Shown in pieces: positions 1 through 8,640 of a stretch of DNA of 64,000 nucleotides. A program made the translations under genes and the position numbers. The notes below the pieces were generated by a model. The model saw only the letters and a list, made by a program, of their open reading frames with translations. It made no database searches and was not told the origin of the DNA. Origin of the DNA: Defluviitaleaceae bacterium (GTDB lineage Bacteria; Bacillota; Clostridia; Lachnospirales; WQUN01); NCBI GenBank assembly GCA_009779835.1, contig WRBD01000004.1:1-64000 (forward strand), in the 5' to 3' direction. Within the stretch, counting starts at the first letter, position 1, and the number at the start of each line of letters is the position of its first letter.

Positions 1-79
1 GCAGGCAACCAGCCCATGAACAGAAAAAAATCACAAACGCATTCGCGGTGATTTTTTTCTGTTCGGGCGTTGCCTATGC
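1..79. terminator. Long bulged hairpin, likely bidirectional terminator or element end
   Basis: Bases 21-34 and 48-61 are a perfect 14-bp inverted repeat (CAGAAAAAAATCAC and its complement) around a 13-base loop. The pairing continues outwards: GAAC, GCCC and AGGCAAC on the left match the right arm down to about base 75, with two 2-base bulges on the left side only. The A- and T-rich stem would give a U tract in either direction. The left arm runs to the window edge, so the gene it terminates is not visible. It could also be the folded end of a mobile element. Confidence 0.6.
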
Positions 80-365
80 GCTTGCAGAACCCCGCCCGCG
101 AAGCGAGTTGCCCGTTGCGTGGGCATTGCGCGGTCGCGGCGGGCGCGTTGCGTGCCGACTACCCATGCCGACGACCCGACGAGATGCTTCGAGCTATTCG
201 ATTGTCGCCCAAACTGCGACGCGCCAGCGAATTACACGTTGCGTGCCGATGCCCTGTGCCGACGCGCCGACACTTCGCCCGCTGACGCACTGCCGCAATG
301 CTTCCGCACGACGGCATTCCCATGCCAACGTTTCGACACTCCGCCGAGATTATTCAGGCTAGTCG
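63..365. other. GC-rich block without a convincing gene
   Basis: This stretch is much richer in G+C than everything around it and has many CG dinucleotides. Open frames cross it, but none has a ribosome binding site or a recognisable product. The 13-mer CGTTGCGTGCCGA occurs at 146-158 and again at 237-249, each followed by a variant of TGCCGACG, so the block looks like a degenerate repeat with a unit of about 91 bases. It lies directly upstream of the transposase gene and may be foreign DNA or a structured element. Confidence 0.45.
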
Positions 366-486
366 TGGTGTAATTTTTGCCCGTTTAGTGTTCTTCTTGA
401 TTCTTGCTAAATTTTTACTGCAAAAAACTTGTCGTCCAGCACTGTTTTATGTAGAATTGCACAACGCATTACATCGGAGGTGTGGT

Positions 487-1566
487 TTGACTATTTTACG
501 TGTTCTCTTGAGTATAATTAAAATATTTGGTGCCATTTTAAAAACAAGTTTTATGTCCAAAAAAAAGATAGAACTTGAAAATCAGTTATTGAAAACCCAG
601 CTTGCACATTTTCAACGTCGAATGAAGGACGGAAAAATACCTAAATACCCGGTAGATGATAAAATCCGAATTCATTTGGCTTGCCTGTGCGAACTCTTCA
701 ACGATTTGAAATCATCGTTGGTTTTAGTTACGCCGGAAACAGTAAAACGATGGCATACTCGTCTGTTTAAGTTTTTTTGGCGAAAAAAATCCGAAGGCGG
801 AAGACCCAAAATTTCTAAGGACACCATCGCAATGATTAAACGCATCCACAAGGAAAATCCTCTACTCTCTCCGGAAAAAATCCATGAAATGTTAGTTGCT
901 TTAAACATTATGGACGCGCCGTCGCCCAACACCATTGCAAAGTATATACCCAAAATGCGCAAACCTCCTACCGAAAAGCAAAGACAATCTTGGAGGACTT
1001 TTTTGCATAACCACAGAAAAAACATTTGGTCTATGGATTTTGCCACAGTCACCACACTTTTATTTAAAGTTTATCATATTTTATTTATTGTCAGCCATGA
1101 CCGCCGGAAAATTGAACACTTTGCCGTTATCGAAAATCCGAACGCTAATTGGATGGAACAGCAAATTCGGAACGCTACGCCTTACGGCAAACAACCGAGA
1201 CATCTAATCCACGATAATGCTTCCGTATTTAAGGAAAAACATTTTCAGAAATTTTTAAAGGACTTGAACATTAAGTCAAAAAGCATCGCTCCTCATAGCC
1301 CTTGGCAAAATGGTGTCACAGAAAGGCCCATAGGCACCGTCCGCCGGGGTTTGCTTGACCACGTAATCCCTTTCAATCAGCGTCATTTGGAATGTTTATT
1401 GAAAGAATATGTTGATTATTACAATAATCACCGAACGCATCAGGCATTGGATTGCGATACACCGGAAGGAATAATCCAACCGAAAAAATCGTTGATTTCG
1501 GATACAAAATTAATTTCCAAGCCTGTTTTAGGTGGGTTGTATCACTATTACGAAAAGGTTGCATAA
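487..1566 (+). CDS. DDE integrase/transposase (rve core), stand-alone IS type
   Basis: About 359 residues. The N-terminus matches the layout of stand-alone rve transposases: a short hydrophobic segment, then a conserved LENQLLKTQL block, then a helix-turn-helix with VTPETVKRWH. The catalytic triad is visible: Asp in WSMDFATV, Asp in LIHDNASVF and Glu in WQNGVTERP, followed by the usual YVDYYNNHRTHQ motif. A TTG at 487 is chosen as start because GGAGG at 476-480 sits correctly before it and because family members begin with this hydrophobic stretch; the ATG at 553 is the alternative. The frame is intact, so the gene may be active. A strong terminator follows at 1676. I did not find clear terminal inverted repeats, so the ends of the insertion sequence are undefined. 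Confidence 0.85.
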   Translation: MTILRVLLSIIKIFGAILKTSFMSKKKIELENQLLKTQLAHFQRRMKDGKIPKYPVDDKIRIHLACLCELFNDLKSSLVLVTPETVKRWHTRLFKFFWRKKSEGGRPKISKDTIAMIKRIHKENPLLSPEKIHEMLVALNIMDAPSPNTIAKYIPKMRKPPTEKQRQSWRTFLHNHRKNIWSMDFATVTTLLFKVYHILFIVSHDRRKIEHFAVIENPNANWMEQQIRNATPYGKQPRHLIHDNASVFKEKHFQKFLKDLNIKSKSIAPHSPWQNGVTERPIGTVRRGLLDHVIPFNQRHLECLLKEYVDYYNNHRTHQALDCDTPEGIIQPKKSLISDTKLISKPVLGGLYHYYEKVA

Positions 1567-1675
1567 AAAAACAGCGTAACAACTCGTAATAACTCACTGT
1601 GCGCAATCGAATGCATCTAAATGATTCATTTTGATGAGTTTTCTTTCTTGATACCTTAAATATTTTTTTAACGCG

Positions 1676-1725
1676 AATTGCCCATTCCTGCCATATTATT
1701 ACAGCAGGGAACGGGCAATTTTTTT
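1676..1725 (+). terminator. Rho-independent terminator after the transposase
   Basis: The arms at 1676-1691 and 1704-1720 pair almost perfectly (AATTGCCC and GGGCAATT outside, TTCCTGC and GCAGGGAA inside) and are followed by seven T residues. The U tract lies on the plus-strand side, fitting termination of the transposase transcript. Confidence 0.8.
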
Positions 1726-1780
1726 GATTTTTTATGAAATTTCAATACGTCCATTGACATTTAATGGCTATTTTTACACG

Positions 1781-1893
1781 TCAAATGTCATTTTCTGGGT
1801 TGTTGAAGTCCACAGCAGTTTCAGCGGTTATGGGTACGCCCGCAAATTGTTTACCATAATTTGAAAAAGTTGGCGATTGGCTAATGATTCTTG
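1781..1893 (-). other. Short coding-like fragment, unrecognised
   Basis: Within the 378-base gap between the transposase and the Rpn-like gene, the minus strand has one open stretch of about 37 codons ending in TGA (1781-1783). It contains the readable segment YGKQFAGVPITAETAV. It has no start codon with a ribosome binding site. It could be the tail of a lost gene, or chance. I do not recognise a family. Confidence 0.2.
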
Positions 1894-1919
1894 CGTTCAA
1901 AAAAAATGTGAGTTATAAT
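1891..1919 (+). promoter_or_regulatory. Sigma-A type promoter for the Rpn-like gene
   Basis: A -35 box TTGCGT (1891-1896) and a perfect -10 box TATAAT (1914-1919) are separated by 17 bases. The start codon is 26 bases downstream of the -10 box, leaving a short leader with GTGGGG as a likely ribosome binding site. Confidence 0.6.
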
Positions 1920-1944
1920 TTAACTTAGGAAATGTGGGGATAAT

Positions 1945-2808
1945 ATGAGTGACGAACAGAATCAAAATCGTGTTGTTGACACGCTTCACAACCAAGACAA
2001 AGTTTTGAAAGAAAGCCTAAGTCTGTTTACAGGCGGCTCATTGGAATTTCTTGATGAAGAACTTTCCGGCGAAGTCACGGATATATTAAGTACAGAAATA
2101 ACGGAAACAACAACGAAAAAGGCTTACGGTGACAAAGCATTAAAACTTTCAACCAACATGGGTATACATTCGGAATGTGAAGCCCATATCAGCAAAGATG
2201 ATATGATTCGTTTCGCTTCATACAATCTTGATTTAACCCGACTTCATAAAATCCCTTTCACCACTGTAATTATTACAACAAAAAAACCAAGCGTAACAAG
2301 CTATACTTGCCCGTCATTATCATTCACACCAAAAATCATAAATCTTAAAGAACGCGATGCCGATAAGGTATTAGCGGAGATTGATAAGAAGCTGAAAGCC
2401 GGGGAACAAAGTAAAATAAATTTATTGGAAGTAGTTTATTTGCCGCTGTACGGAAGCGAAAGCGGAAAAACAACTTTTGAACTGTTGAACACGGCAATAA
2501 AATTAACCCCGATAGTATCTGAAAATAAACACACGCAACACAAGCTACAAGACCTTTTAATTTTGCTTACGAGTACGTTTATAAGCGAAGAAGAACAAAA
2601 TAGAATTTGGGAGGAAAATATGCCGACATTAGAAAATAACCCAGCTATTAGAATGTTAGAAGAACGGAGCATGAATAAAAAAATGATTGAAATTGCTAAG
2701 AATATGCTCCGCGATGGTGATGATGTTTCAAAAGTATCAAGAAACACAGGGCTTGATTTGTCGCGGGTTGCCGAATTACAAACGGAATTACAAGCTGCGG
2801 CAGTATAA
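1945..2808 (+). CDS. Rpn-like PD-(D/E)XK nuclease / recombination-promoting family protein
   Basis: 287 residues, cytoplasmic. The central region (about residues 65-110), with CEAHISKDD followed by MIRFASYNLDLTRLH, resembles the core of Rpn/PDDEXK transposase-like proteins: an acidic strand, a basic helix, then an aromatic YN motif. The C-terminal tail MIEIAKNMLRDG followed by a small helix-turn-helix-like segment (VSRNTGLDLSRVAEL) is typical of Firmicute members. The usual catalytic QxK or ExK is not clearly conserved, so activity is uncertain. Such genes are often multicopy and associated with mobile DNA, which fits the transposase next to it. It has its own promoter and terminator and is a single-gene unit. 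Confidence 0.6.
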   Translation: MSDEQNQNRVVDTLHNQDKVLKESLSLFTGGSLEFLDEELSGEVTDILSTEITETTTKKAYGDKALKLSTNMGIHSECEAHISKDDMIRFASYNLDLTRLHKIPFTTVIITTKKPSVTSYTCPSLSFTPKIINLKERDADKVLAEIDKKLKAGEQSKINLLEVVYLPLYGSESGKTTFELLNTAIKLTPIVSENKHTQHKLQDLLILLTSTFISEEEQNRIWEENMPTLENNPAIRMLEERSMNKKMIEIAKNMLRDGDDVSKVSRNTGLDLSRVAELQTELQAAAV

Positions 2809-2830
2809 TTAATTTACAAAAACACTTTTT

Positions 2831-2868
2831 AACCTCCGTCATTAATGCGCGGGGGTTTTTTCATTTTT
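2831..2868 (+). terminator. Rho-independent terminator after the Rpn-like gene
   Basis: AACCTCCG (2831-2838) pairs with CGGGGGTT (2850-2857) with one wobble, followed by a T-rich tract. It lies 22 bases after the stop codon. Confidence 0.7.
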
Positions 2869-2886
2869 ACAGAGGGGAGTTAGCGA

Positions 2887-4526
2887 ATGTCAAACATAGC
2901 CAACACATTGAATATTGATGACAGGAATACGGACATTATCGCAAAGTAATAAACAGCCGCAAAAACCGCCGTTATTATACTCATTTTGAAACGGAGTACA
3001 ACGCACTACTCCATGCTTGCGAGTATTTTGAATTGACATTGAAGCACAAGGATTTACCCGGCTCAAACACGCAAGAAATGTTTGAAAATTATGTAAAAGA
3101 TTTTTATAAATTCGATAGCGAATACCGCTGTTTCATAACAGCCTTTGACCGTTTAGGCGATACAGACCCATTCAATTCACTTTTTGAAAAACTCGAACAA
3201 GATTATACAAACAGCTATCTCAACGATTTATCCGTAAAATGGTGTGCTATTTGGGACGGCGAAACCCGTTGGCATTTATCCGGCATTACGTCCCAACAAG
3301 GATTTTATGACAGATACATTCGCCGTTATGTTTCAGATAACGAGCGTGTTGTCGTAATTATTTCTGACGGCTTACGTTATGAATCTGCCGTTCAATTAAA
3401 CGAGGAATTGAACCGGGGACAAAAAGGGAAAAGTGAACTTGATGCAATGTTGGGCGTTATTCCTTCGTACACTGCGCTTGGTATGGCTGCGCTTCTTCCG
3501 CATAAAACCATTGAAATTACAAGCAAAGGTGATTTTGAAATTAACGGCATTTCAACGGAAGGAACGGCGAACCGTGAAAAAATTTTACAAACAGTAAAAA
3601 AAGAAGCCCTTGCCATTCGTGCCGCTCAAATTATTAATCTTAACCAACAGCAGCTACATGAAAAACTAAGCGAAAGCGGAAATAAATTGATTTACATTTA
3701 TCACAATACGATTGATGCAAGGGGCGACAATGCTTCCACGGAAAACGAAGTGTTTGAAGCAACAGAAAAAGCGTTTAATGAAATTTTCACGCTTGTAAGA
3801 AAACTACGCACACTTGACCTAAGTATACAAAACATTGTAATCACCGCTGACCACGGCTATATTTACCGAAGAACGCCGTTGCAAGAAAGAGATAAAACCC
3901 CAAAAGAGGATTTGGCGGGAGTAAAATCAAAACGGCGTTTCATCATTGCGAATGAAAACTTGGAACAGCAAGGAACACAGTCTTTTCCAATGTCTTATCT
4001 TGATAAAAACAGCGATATGTACGCAATTTTACCCCGAAGCACTAACTGCTTTAAGCTATCGGGTGCGGGTAGTTGTTACGTCCACGGTGGTACAAGTTTA
4101 CAGGAAGTTGTGATTCCTGTGATTCGCTTCCGCAGCGATAAAAAAGCCAATCCCTCCATGAACACAAAAAAAGTAAGCGTAAGTGTTACAAGCCTTTCGC
4201 ATAAAGTGACGAGCATTGTCACGCATTTAACATTTTTTCAAAATGAACCCGTTGACGAAAAACATTTACCGATTCACATAACAGCTTTTTTTGAAGATGA
4301 ATCCGGCGAACGTATTTCAAGCGAAAATATCATTATTGCCGACAGTACAAGCAAAGAGCCGCAAGACAGAGCCTACAAAGAAAAATTCACGTTAAAAAAC
4401 ATGGCTTATGATAAAGGAAAGAATTATTATCTTGTTTTGAAAGATGAAAAAGAATCCGTCAATCAAGAATTGGAACGTATTCCTTTCGTTATTGACCTTT
4501 TGTTTGGCGGGAATATTCAATTTTAA
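2887..4526 (+). pseudogene. pglZ: BREX PglZ, N-terminally truncated (frameshift near 2945)
   Basis: PglZ is the alkaline-phosphatase-superfamily protein of BREX phage-defence systems. The continuous frame (about 2922-4526) shows the phosphatase core: IISDGLRYE, then SYTALGMAALLP, and later VITADHGYIYRR, with the C-terminal domain after HGGTSLQEVVIPV. Full-length PglZ has roughly 850 residues; only about 530 remain and the N-terminal third is missing. There is no normal start: the frame opens after a TGA at 2919, and the first possible start is a TTG at 3033. A short frame from an ATG at 2887 (ending ...NTDIIAK) runs into a stop exactly where the PglZ frame continues with VINSRKNRRYYT, which reads like one protein split by a frameshift. 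brxA, brxB, brxC and pglX, normally upstream, are absent. Most likely a non-functional remnant. Confidence 0.75.
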
Positions 4527-4538
4527 GGGGGCAGACCC

Positions 4539-6644
4539 ATGACAGATAACCTTAACGTAGCTTTATAAGAAGCCTTTGCGGGTAAAATCGTTCGCAAGGA
4601 TTTAACGAAGAAAATTAAAGAAGGGGCAAACGTCCCTGTATATGTTTTAGAGTATTTGCTTGGTATGTATTGCGCTTCGGACGATGAAGAAAGCATACAA
4701 GAAGGCGTAAGCCGCGTAAAAAATATTTTAGCGGATAATTTTGTGCGTCCCGATGAAGCCGAAAAAATAAAATCAAAAATCCGTGAAATGGGAACATACA
4801 CCGTCATTGATAAGGTCGAAGCAAAATTAGACCCGGAAAGCGACACTTACCTTGCAATGTTTTCAAATTTGAATTTGCGGAATGTACTTGTTGAAGATAA
4901 TTACATCAAAAAATATGAAAAACTCCTTGCCGGGGGAATTTGGTGTGTTCTTCGCATGAATTATAACCGCTTGGAAGAACGCTTTGATGATTTTGACAAT
5001 GAAAGACCGTCAATCGGATTCGGCGCAGACCCAAAGCCAAAGAAATCAAAAAAACAAAAAATAAGCCCGTTTGAAATTGAAGAACTTACGCCGATTCAAC
5101 TTGCAAACATGGATATGGAAGAATTTTTTGAGGGCAGAAAGCAATTCACAAAAGACGAGTGGATTGACATTCTTCTCCGCAGCGTTGGCATGGAATTTAC
5201 CCAACTTGATTACCGCGTAAAATGGCATTTGCTTCTCCGCATGATTCCATTGGTTGAAAATAATTATAATCTTTGCGAACTTGGGCCGCGAGGAACGGGG
5301 AAATCCCATATTTACAAAGAAATTTCTCCGAACTCGATTCTCATATCCGGCGGGCAAACCACCGTTGCAAATTTATTTTATAATATGGGAAACCGCACAA
5401 TCGGTCTGGTTGGAATGTGGGATTGCGTAGCATTTGATGAAGTAGCGGGAATTACTTTCAAAGACAAAGACGGTATACAAATTATGAAGGACTTTATGGC
5501 TTCCGGCTCGTTTGCGCGTGGTAAGGAAGAAAAAAACGCCAATGCTTCAATGGTTTTTGTCGGAAACATCAATCAAAGCGTAGACGTTATTATGAAAACT
5601 TCGCACCTTTTTGAGCCGTTCCCTGCGGCAATGGCATATGACAGCGCGTTTTTTGACCGTATGCACTATTATCTGCCGGGTTGGGAAATTCCAAAAATGC
5701 GTCCCGAATTTTTTACCAACGAATACGGTTTTATTACGGATTATTTAGCGGAATTTTTGCGCGAAATGCGTAAGCGTTCGTTTGGCGATGCAATAGAAAA
5801 GCATTTTCGGCTTGGCAGCAATTTGAATCAACGTGACACAATAGCTGTTCGCAAAACCGTTTCGGGATTATTGAAATTACTTTACCCGCACGGCGAATTT
5901 GACCGTGAAGAAGTAGAGGAAGTTGTTAAATACGCGCTTGAAGGTCGCCGCCGCGTTAAGGAGCAATTAAAAAAAATCGGAGGTATGGAGTTTTACGATG
6001 TGCATTTTTCATATTTGGATAATGAAACCTTCGAGGAACATTTTATACCCGTGCCGGAACAAGGAAGCGGCAAACTGATTCCCGAAGGGCAGAACAAGCC
6101 CGGTCATTTATACTCCGTGCAACGCGGCGATACGGGTATGCTCGGCGTTTACAAAATGGAAACAGAAATGGTCGGCGGCAACGGTAAATTTGAAACCACG
6201 GGCAACGGCGCGGGGCGTGAAGGAAAAGAAAATCTTAAAACCGCGCAAAATTATTTCAAGGCAAATAAAAAACAAATAAGTAATTCTATAAATATTGAAA
6301 GTTGTAATTATTTAATGCACGTTGCAGACAGTCAAGGCGTAGGTTCTGCTTCGGATTTGGCTTTATGCGCTTTGATTGCTTTATGTAGTGCGGCTTTGCG
6401 AAAGCCTGTGCAATCGCAAATGTGTATACTCGGCAACATGAGCATAGGCGGCACGATTAGCAAGGTTGATGAATTGGCAAATGCCATGCAAGTCTGTTTC
6501 GATGCCGGAGCAAAGAAAATTCTTCTGCCGATGTCCTCGGCGGCTGATATTTCAACCGTGCCGGGGGATTTGTTCACCAAGTTTCAAACGGCATTTTACG
6601 GAAGCCCGGAAGAAGCGGTATTTAAGGCGTTGGGTGTAGAGTGA
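4539..6644 (+). pseudogene. brxL: BREX Lon-like ATPase/protease BrxL with in-frame stop at codon 10
   Basis: BrxL is the AAA+/Lon-like subunit of type I BREX. From the ATG at 4539 (ribosome binding site AAGGGGGC) the family N-terminus reads MTDNLNVAL, stop, EAFAGKIVRKDL; the TAA is at 4566-4568 and the frame is then open to 6644, giving the normal length of about 700 codons. The AAA core has Walker A GPRGTGKS and Walker B VAFDEVAG. The C-terminal Lon-like domain has GVGSASDLAL and DAGAKKILLP. The next in-frame ATG is 4656, which would remove 39 residues of the N-terminal DNA-binding region. Everything after the stop is well conserved, so the mutation seems recent. It follows pglZ by 12 bases. 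Reinitiation could give a shortened protein. Confidence 0.8.
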
Positions 6645-7141
6645 TGATTTTTTTCAAAGTAAATAACGGAAAATTTAATTTTCGCGTAGCGGGTCTGATT
6701 TTTCACGATAATCGCATATTGATTCATCGTTTGAAGCGCGATGATTTTTTCGCATTACCCGGTGGGCGTGTAGAGTTCATGGAAAACACAGAGCAAACAT
6801 TGATTAGAGAAATGAAAGAAGAACTAAATATTAATGTCAATATTGATAAACTCTTATGGGTAGGTGAACAATTTTTTGAGATATATGGTGAGCAGTACCA
6901 TGAAATTTGTTATTATTATCTTCTTTCCGCTGATATTTCGGAGTTCAAGTCAAATGCTGATAAATTTGAAATTGTCGAAGATGAGCGTGTCTATGAGTTC
7001 AAATGGGTAAAAACAAACGAGTTAAAAAATGAAGTTTTTTATCCAATATTCATAAAGGAAAGAATATATAATTTGCCGGAAACAATAGAAAAATTTGTAG
7101 AAGTAAATGACGTTACCTGTATGGAGTATTTCAGAAAATGA
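6644..7141 (+). CDS. Nudix hydrolase
   Basis: About 165 residues. The Nudix box is complete: GGRVEFMEN followed by REMKEELNI, giving the G-x5-E-x7-REUxEExGU pattern that binds the metal and cleaves nucleoside diphosphates linked to another group. The substrate cannot be told. The ATG at 6644 overlaps the brxL stop as TGATG, so translation is coupled to brxL; the GTG at 6641 is an alternative. It therefore belongs to the BREX-remnant transcript as a passenger gene. No damage is visible. Confidence 0.85.
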   Translation: MIFFKVNNGKFNFRVAGLIFHDNRILIHRLKRDDFFALPGGRVEFMENTEQTLIREMKEELNINVNIDKLLWVGEQFFEIYGEQYHEICYYYLLSADISEFKSNADKFEIVEDERVYEFKWVKTNELKNEVFYPIFIKERIYNLPETIEKFVEVNDVTCMEYFRK

Positions 7142-7178
7142 AAATGTCGTAAACAAAGTTGAAGGGGAGGGTGCGAAA

Positions 7179-7727
7179 ATGGAATATATAATACAAGCCC
7201 TTGAAAAAGAAAAATGGCAGGGACACGAAATTATTTTTAGTGATTATGCTGATAATTGCTATGACGTTGATGTGACGCTTGAAAATAAAAATTTTTCGGT
7301 ATCACTTAATAATAAACCCCTTGAACAACGTAGAACGATAAAATACCCCAACAGTCTATTTGCATCGTGGCTCAAAGATGTGCAAGCATGGGGTGTTATA
7401 GACAATAATAATCTTATTGCAATAATAGAAACCGCTTCAAGCGACAATAATCGGTTATATATTTCCGAAATGTGGGTTGACGAAAAACACAGAAGAAAGG
7501 GAATTGCGACAGCTTTACTGAACGTGGTAAAACAACGTGCCATTGATGAAAAGCGCAGGGCAATATTTTTAGAAACCCGTTCGTGCAATGAACACGCAAT
7601 AGCGTTTTATATTTCGCAGGGGTTTACTTTGATTGGTTTTGACAGTTGCGCGTATTCAAATGATGATATTGAAACTTTTAACGTGCCTTTAAAATTTGGA
7701 ATGAAATTAGATGCGGATAAGGTCTAA
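7179..7727 (+). CDS. GNAT-family N-acetyltransferase, streptothricin-acetyltransferase-like
   Basis: 182 residues. The acetyl-CoA binding motif is HRRKGIATALLN, and the motif B region reads FLETRSCNEHAIAFYISQGF, both standard for GNAT enzymes. The LETR...N...AFY..GF..IGFD pattern and the N-terminal layout resemble streptothricin acetyltransferases, but specificity is inference. The ATG at 7179 is chosen because GGGGAGGG lies eight bases upstream; an earlier in-frame start at 7107 overlaps the Nudix gene and has no ribosome binding site. Last gene of the remnant operon, followed by a hairpin terminator. Confidence 0.75.
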   Translation: MEYIIQALEKEKWQGHEIIFSDYADNCYDVDVTLENKNFSVSLNNKPLEQRRTIKYPNSLFASWLKDVQAWGVIDNNNLIAIIETASSDNNRLYISEMWVDEKHRRKGIATALLNVVKQRAIDEKRRAIFLETRSCNEHAIAFYISQGFTLIGFDSCAYSNDDIETFNVPLKFGMKLDADKV

Positions 7728-7740
7728 AATTCATAAAATG

Positions 7741-7777
7741 AAAAAGCCCCTTTTTCCGTAAGGACAAGGGGCTTTTA
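7741..7777 (+). terminator. Rho-independent terminator
   Basis: AAAAGCCCCTT (7742-7752) and AAGGGGCTTTT (7766-7776) form a perfect 11-bp stem. The U tract is short in both directions. It closes the BREX-remnant/GNAT transcript. Confidence 0.75.
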
Positions 7778-8256
7778 AGTACCATTAATTTATTCTTTTT
7801 CAAGTGTTGTTATGGTCTTATGCTTGATAATTCTCGTTATCAGTTAAAAAGGTGTGCAAAATTTACCAAAACAGTCGGGTTGTTTATTGGCATCGCTGAA
7901 ATTCCTTGATTTATTGGCTTTTATTTAAGCAGATGCCATTTTTTTACACCAAAAAAAAAGCCCGCAAGATAACGGCGGCGCATTATAAAGCAAAAACAAA
8001 TACATTCGGTTTATGCCGAGCCGCGCGGCTTGTACGCCACGACTTCCCAATGGGAACGAGCGATAACCACAACGCCGCAACGCAAGCGTGGCAACTTGCG
8101 GGCGATGATTCATAAGTCGGAATAATGATACTCCCGTCAAGTCACAGTCCGAGCGTTAAAAGCGTCCCCGGCAATGATGGCGGCGGCATGAGAACCATGC
8201 CGGGGTGAAATTCCCGTGAGGTTGCGCCAACGACCGTTTGTTTACGCTTATTTTTT
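7778..8256. other. Long non-coding stretch with GC-rich, possibly structured block
   Basis: No gene is supported here. The first 190 bases are AT-rich; 7965-8235 is clearly richer in GC. It contains complementary segments such as CCCGGCA (about 8170) with TGCCGGG (about 8200), and GCCCGCAAG (about 7960) with CTTGCGGGC (about 8095), which could fold. The reading frames through it are short and lack ribosome binding sites. It precedes the recombinase gene, so a structured leader, an untranslated RNA or part of the element's recombination region are possible. Confidence 0.4.
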
Positions 8257-8346
8257 AAAAGTTAAGCCATACGCAGAAATTTGTTTTTGTTTTCACAAGA
8301 ATTTTCCTCATAGACAGACATATCCCCTGCGTATAGCTTAACTTTT
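8257..8346. repeat. 20-bp inverted repeat with 50-base spacer
   Basis: The left arm at 8257-8276 (AAAAGTTAAGCCATACGCAG) and the right arm at 8327-8346 are reverse complements with one mismatch, which is a G-U wobble if transcribed from the minus strand. It lies 35 bases before the small gene that precedes the recombinase. It may be a regulatory hairpin or a protein-binding site of the element. Confidence 0.6.
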
Positions 8347-8380
8347 ACGGCATTACATAAATAATCGAAGGGGTGGTTTT

Positions 8381-8599
8381 TTGAATATAGCCAACACAAT
8401 TTCAAGAAAGGCAACAAAAAGCAGTGTTAAAAGCGTAATTGAATTAGATAGAAGCCTGTTTTACATCACAAGTTATTTTAATAAAAATACAATGCTCTCC
8501 GACTTATTGTTTTCCGCAGTAAGCGAAAATATCTTTTGTAATCCCCTTATAGACCGTGACTTTCCTCACTCCCCGCGTTATAATACAGGGGAAGATTAA
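8381..8599 (+). CDS. Small protein of unknown function upstream of the recombinase
   Basis: 72 residues from a TTG start preceded by GGGGTGG. I do not recognise a family. The sequence is basic at the N-terminus (RKATKSSVKS) and otherwise mixed, without a signal peptide or a membrane segment. It ends 41 bases before the recombinase, probably in the same transcript, and could be a regulator or accessory factor of the mobile element. The first residues (NIANT) also occur in the short frame at 2887; this shared 12-base string may be chance. Confidence 0.45.
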   Translation: MNIANTISRKATKSSVKSVIELDRSLFYITSYFNKNTMLSDLLFSAVSENIFCNPLIDRDFPHSPRYNTGED

Positions 8600-8640
8600 A
8601 GCCATATTGGACGTTTTAATTCATTTTTGGAGGGATTAAA

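Noticed and set aside
48-373. Three open frames in the GC-rich start block
   Set aside because: All are Arg/Cys/Pro-rich products of GC-rich DNA without ribosome binding sites.
2887-2946. A separate 20-codon gene starting MSNIANT
   Set aside because: It has no partner and stops where the PglZ frame continues in another frame. A frameshifted piece of pglZ is the simpler reading, although not proven.
7906-8140. Overlapping open frames on both strands in the GC-rich block before the recombinase
   Set aside because: No ribosome binding site, no recognisable domain and opposing frames over the same bases. Treated as non-coding.
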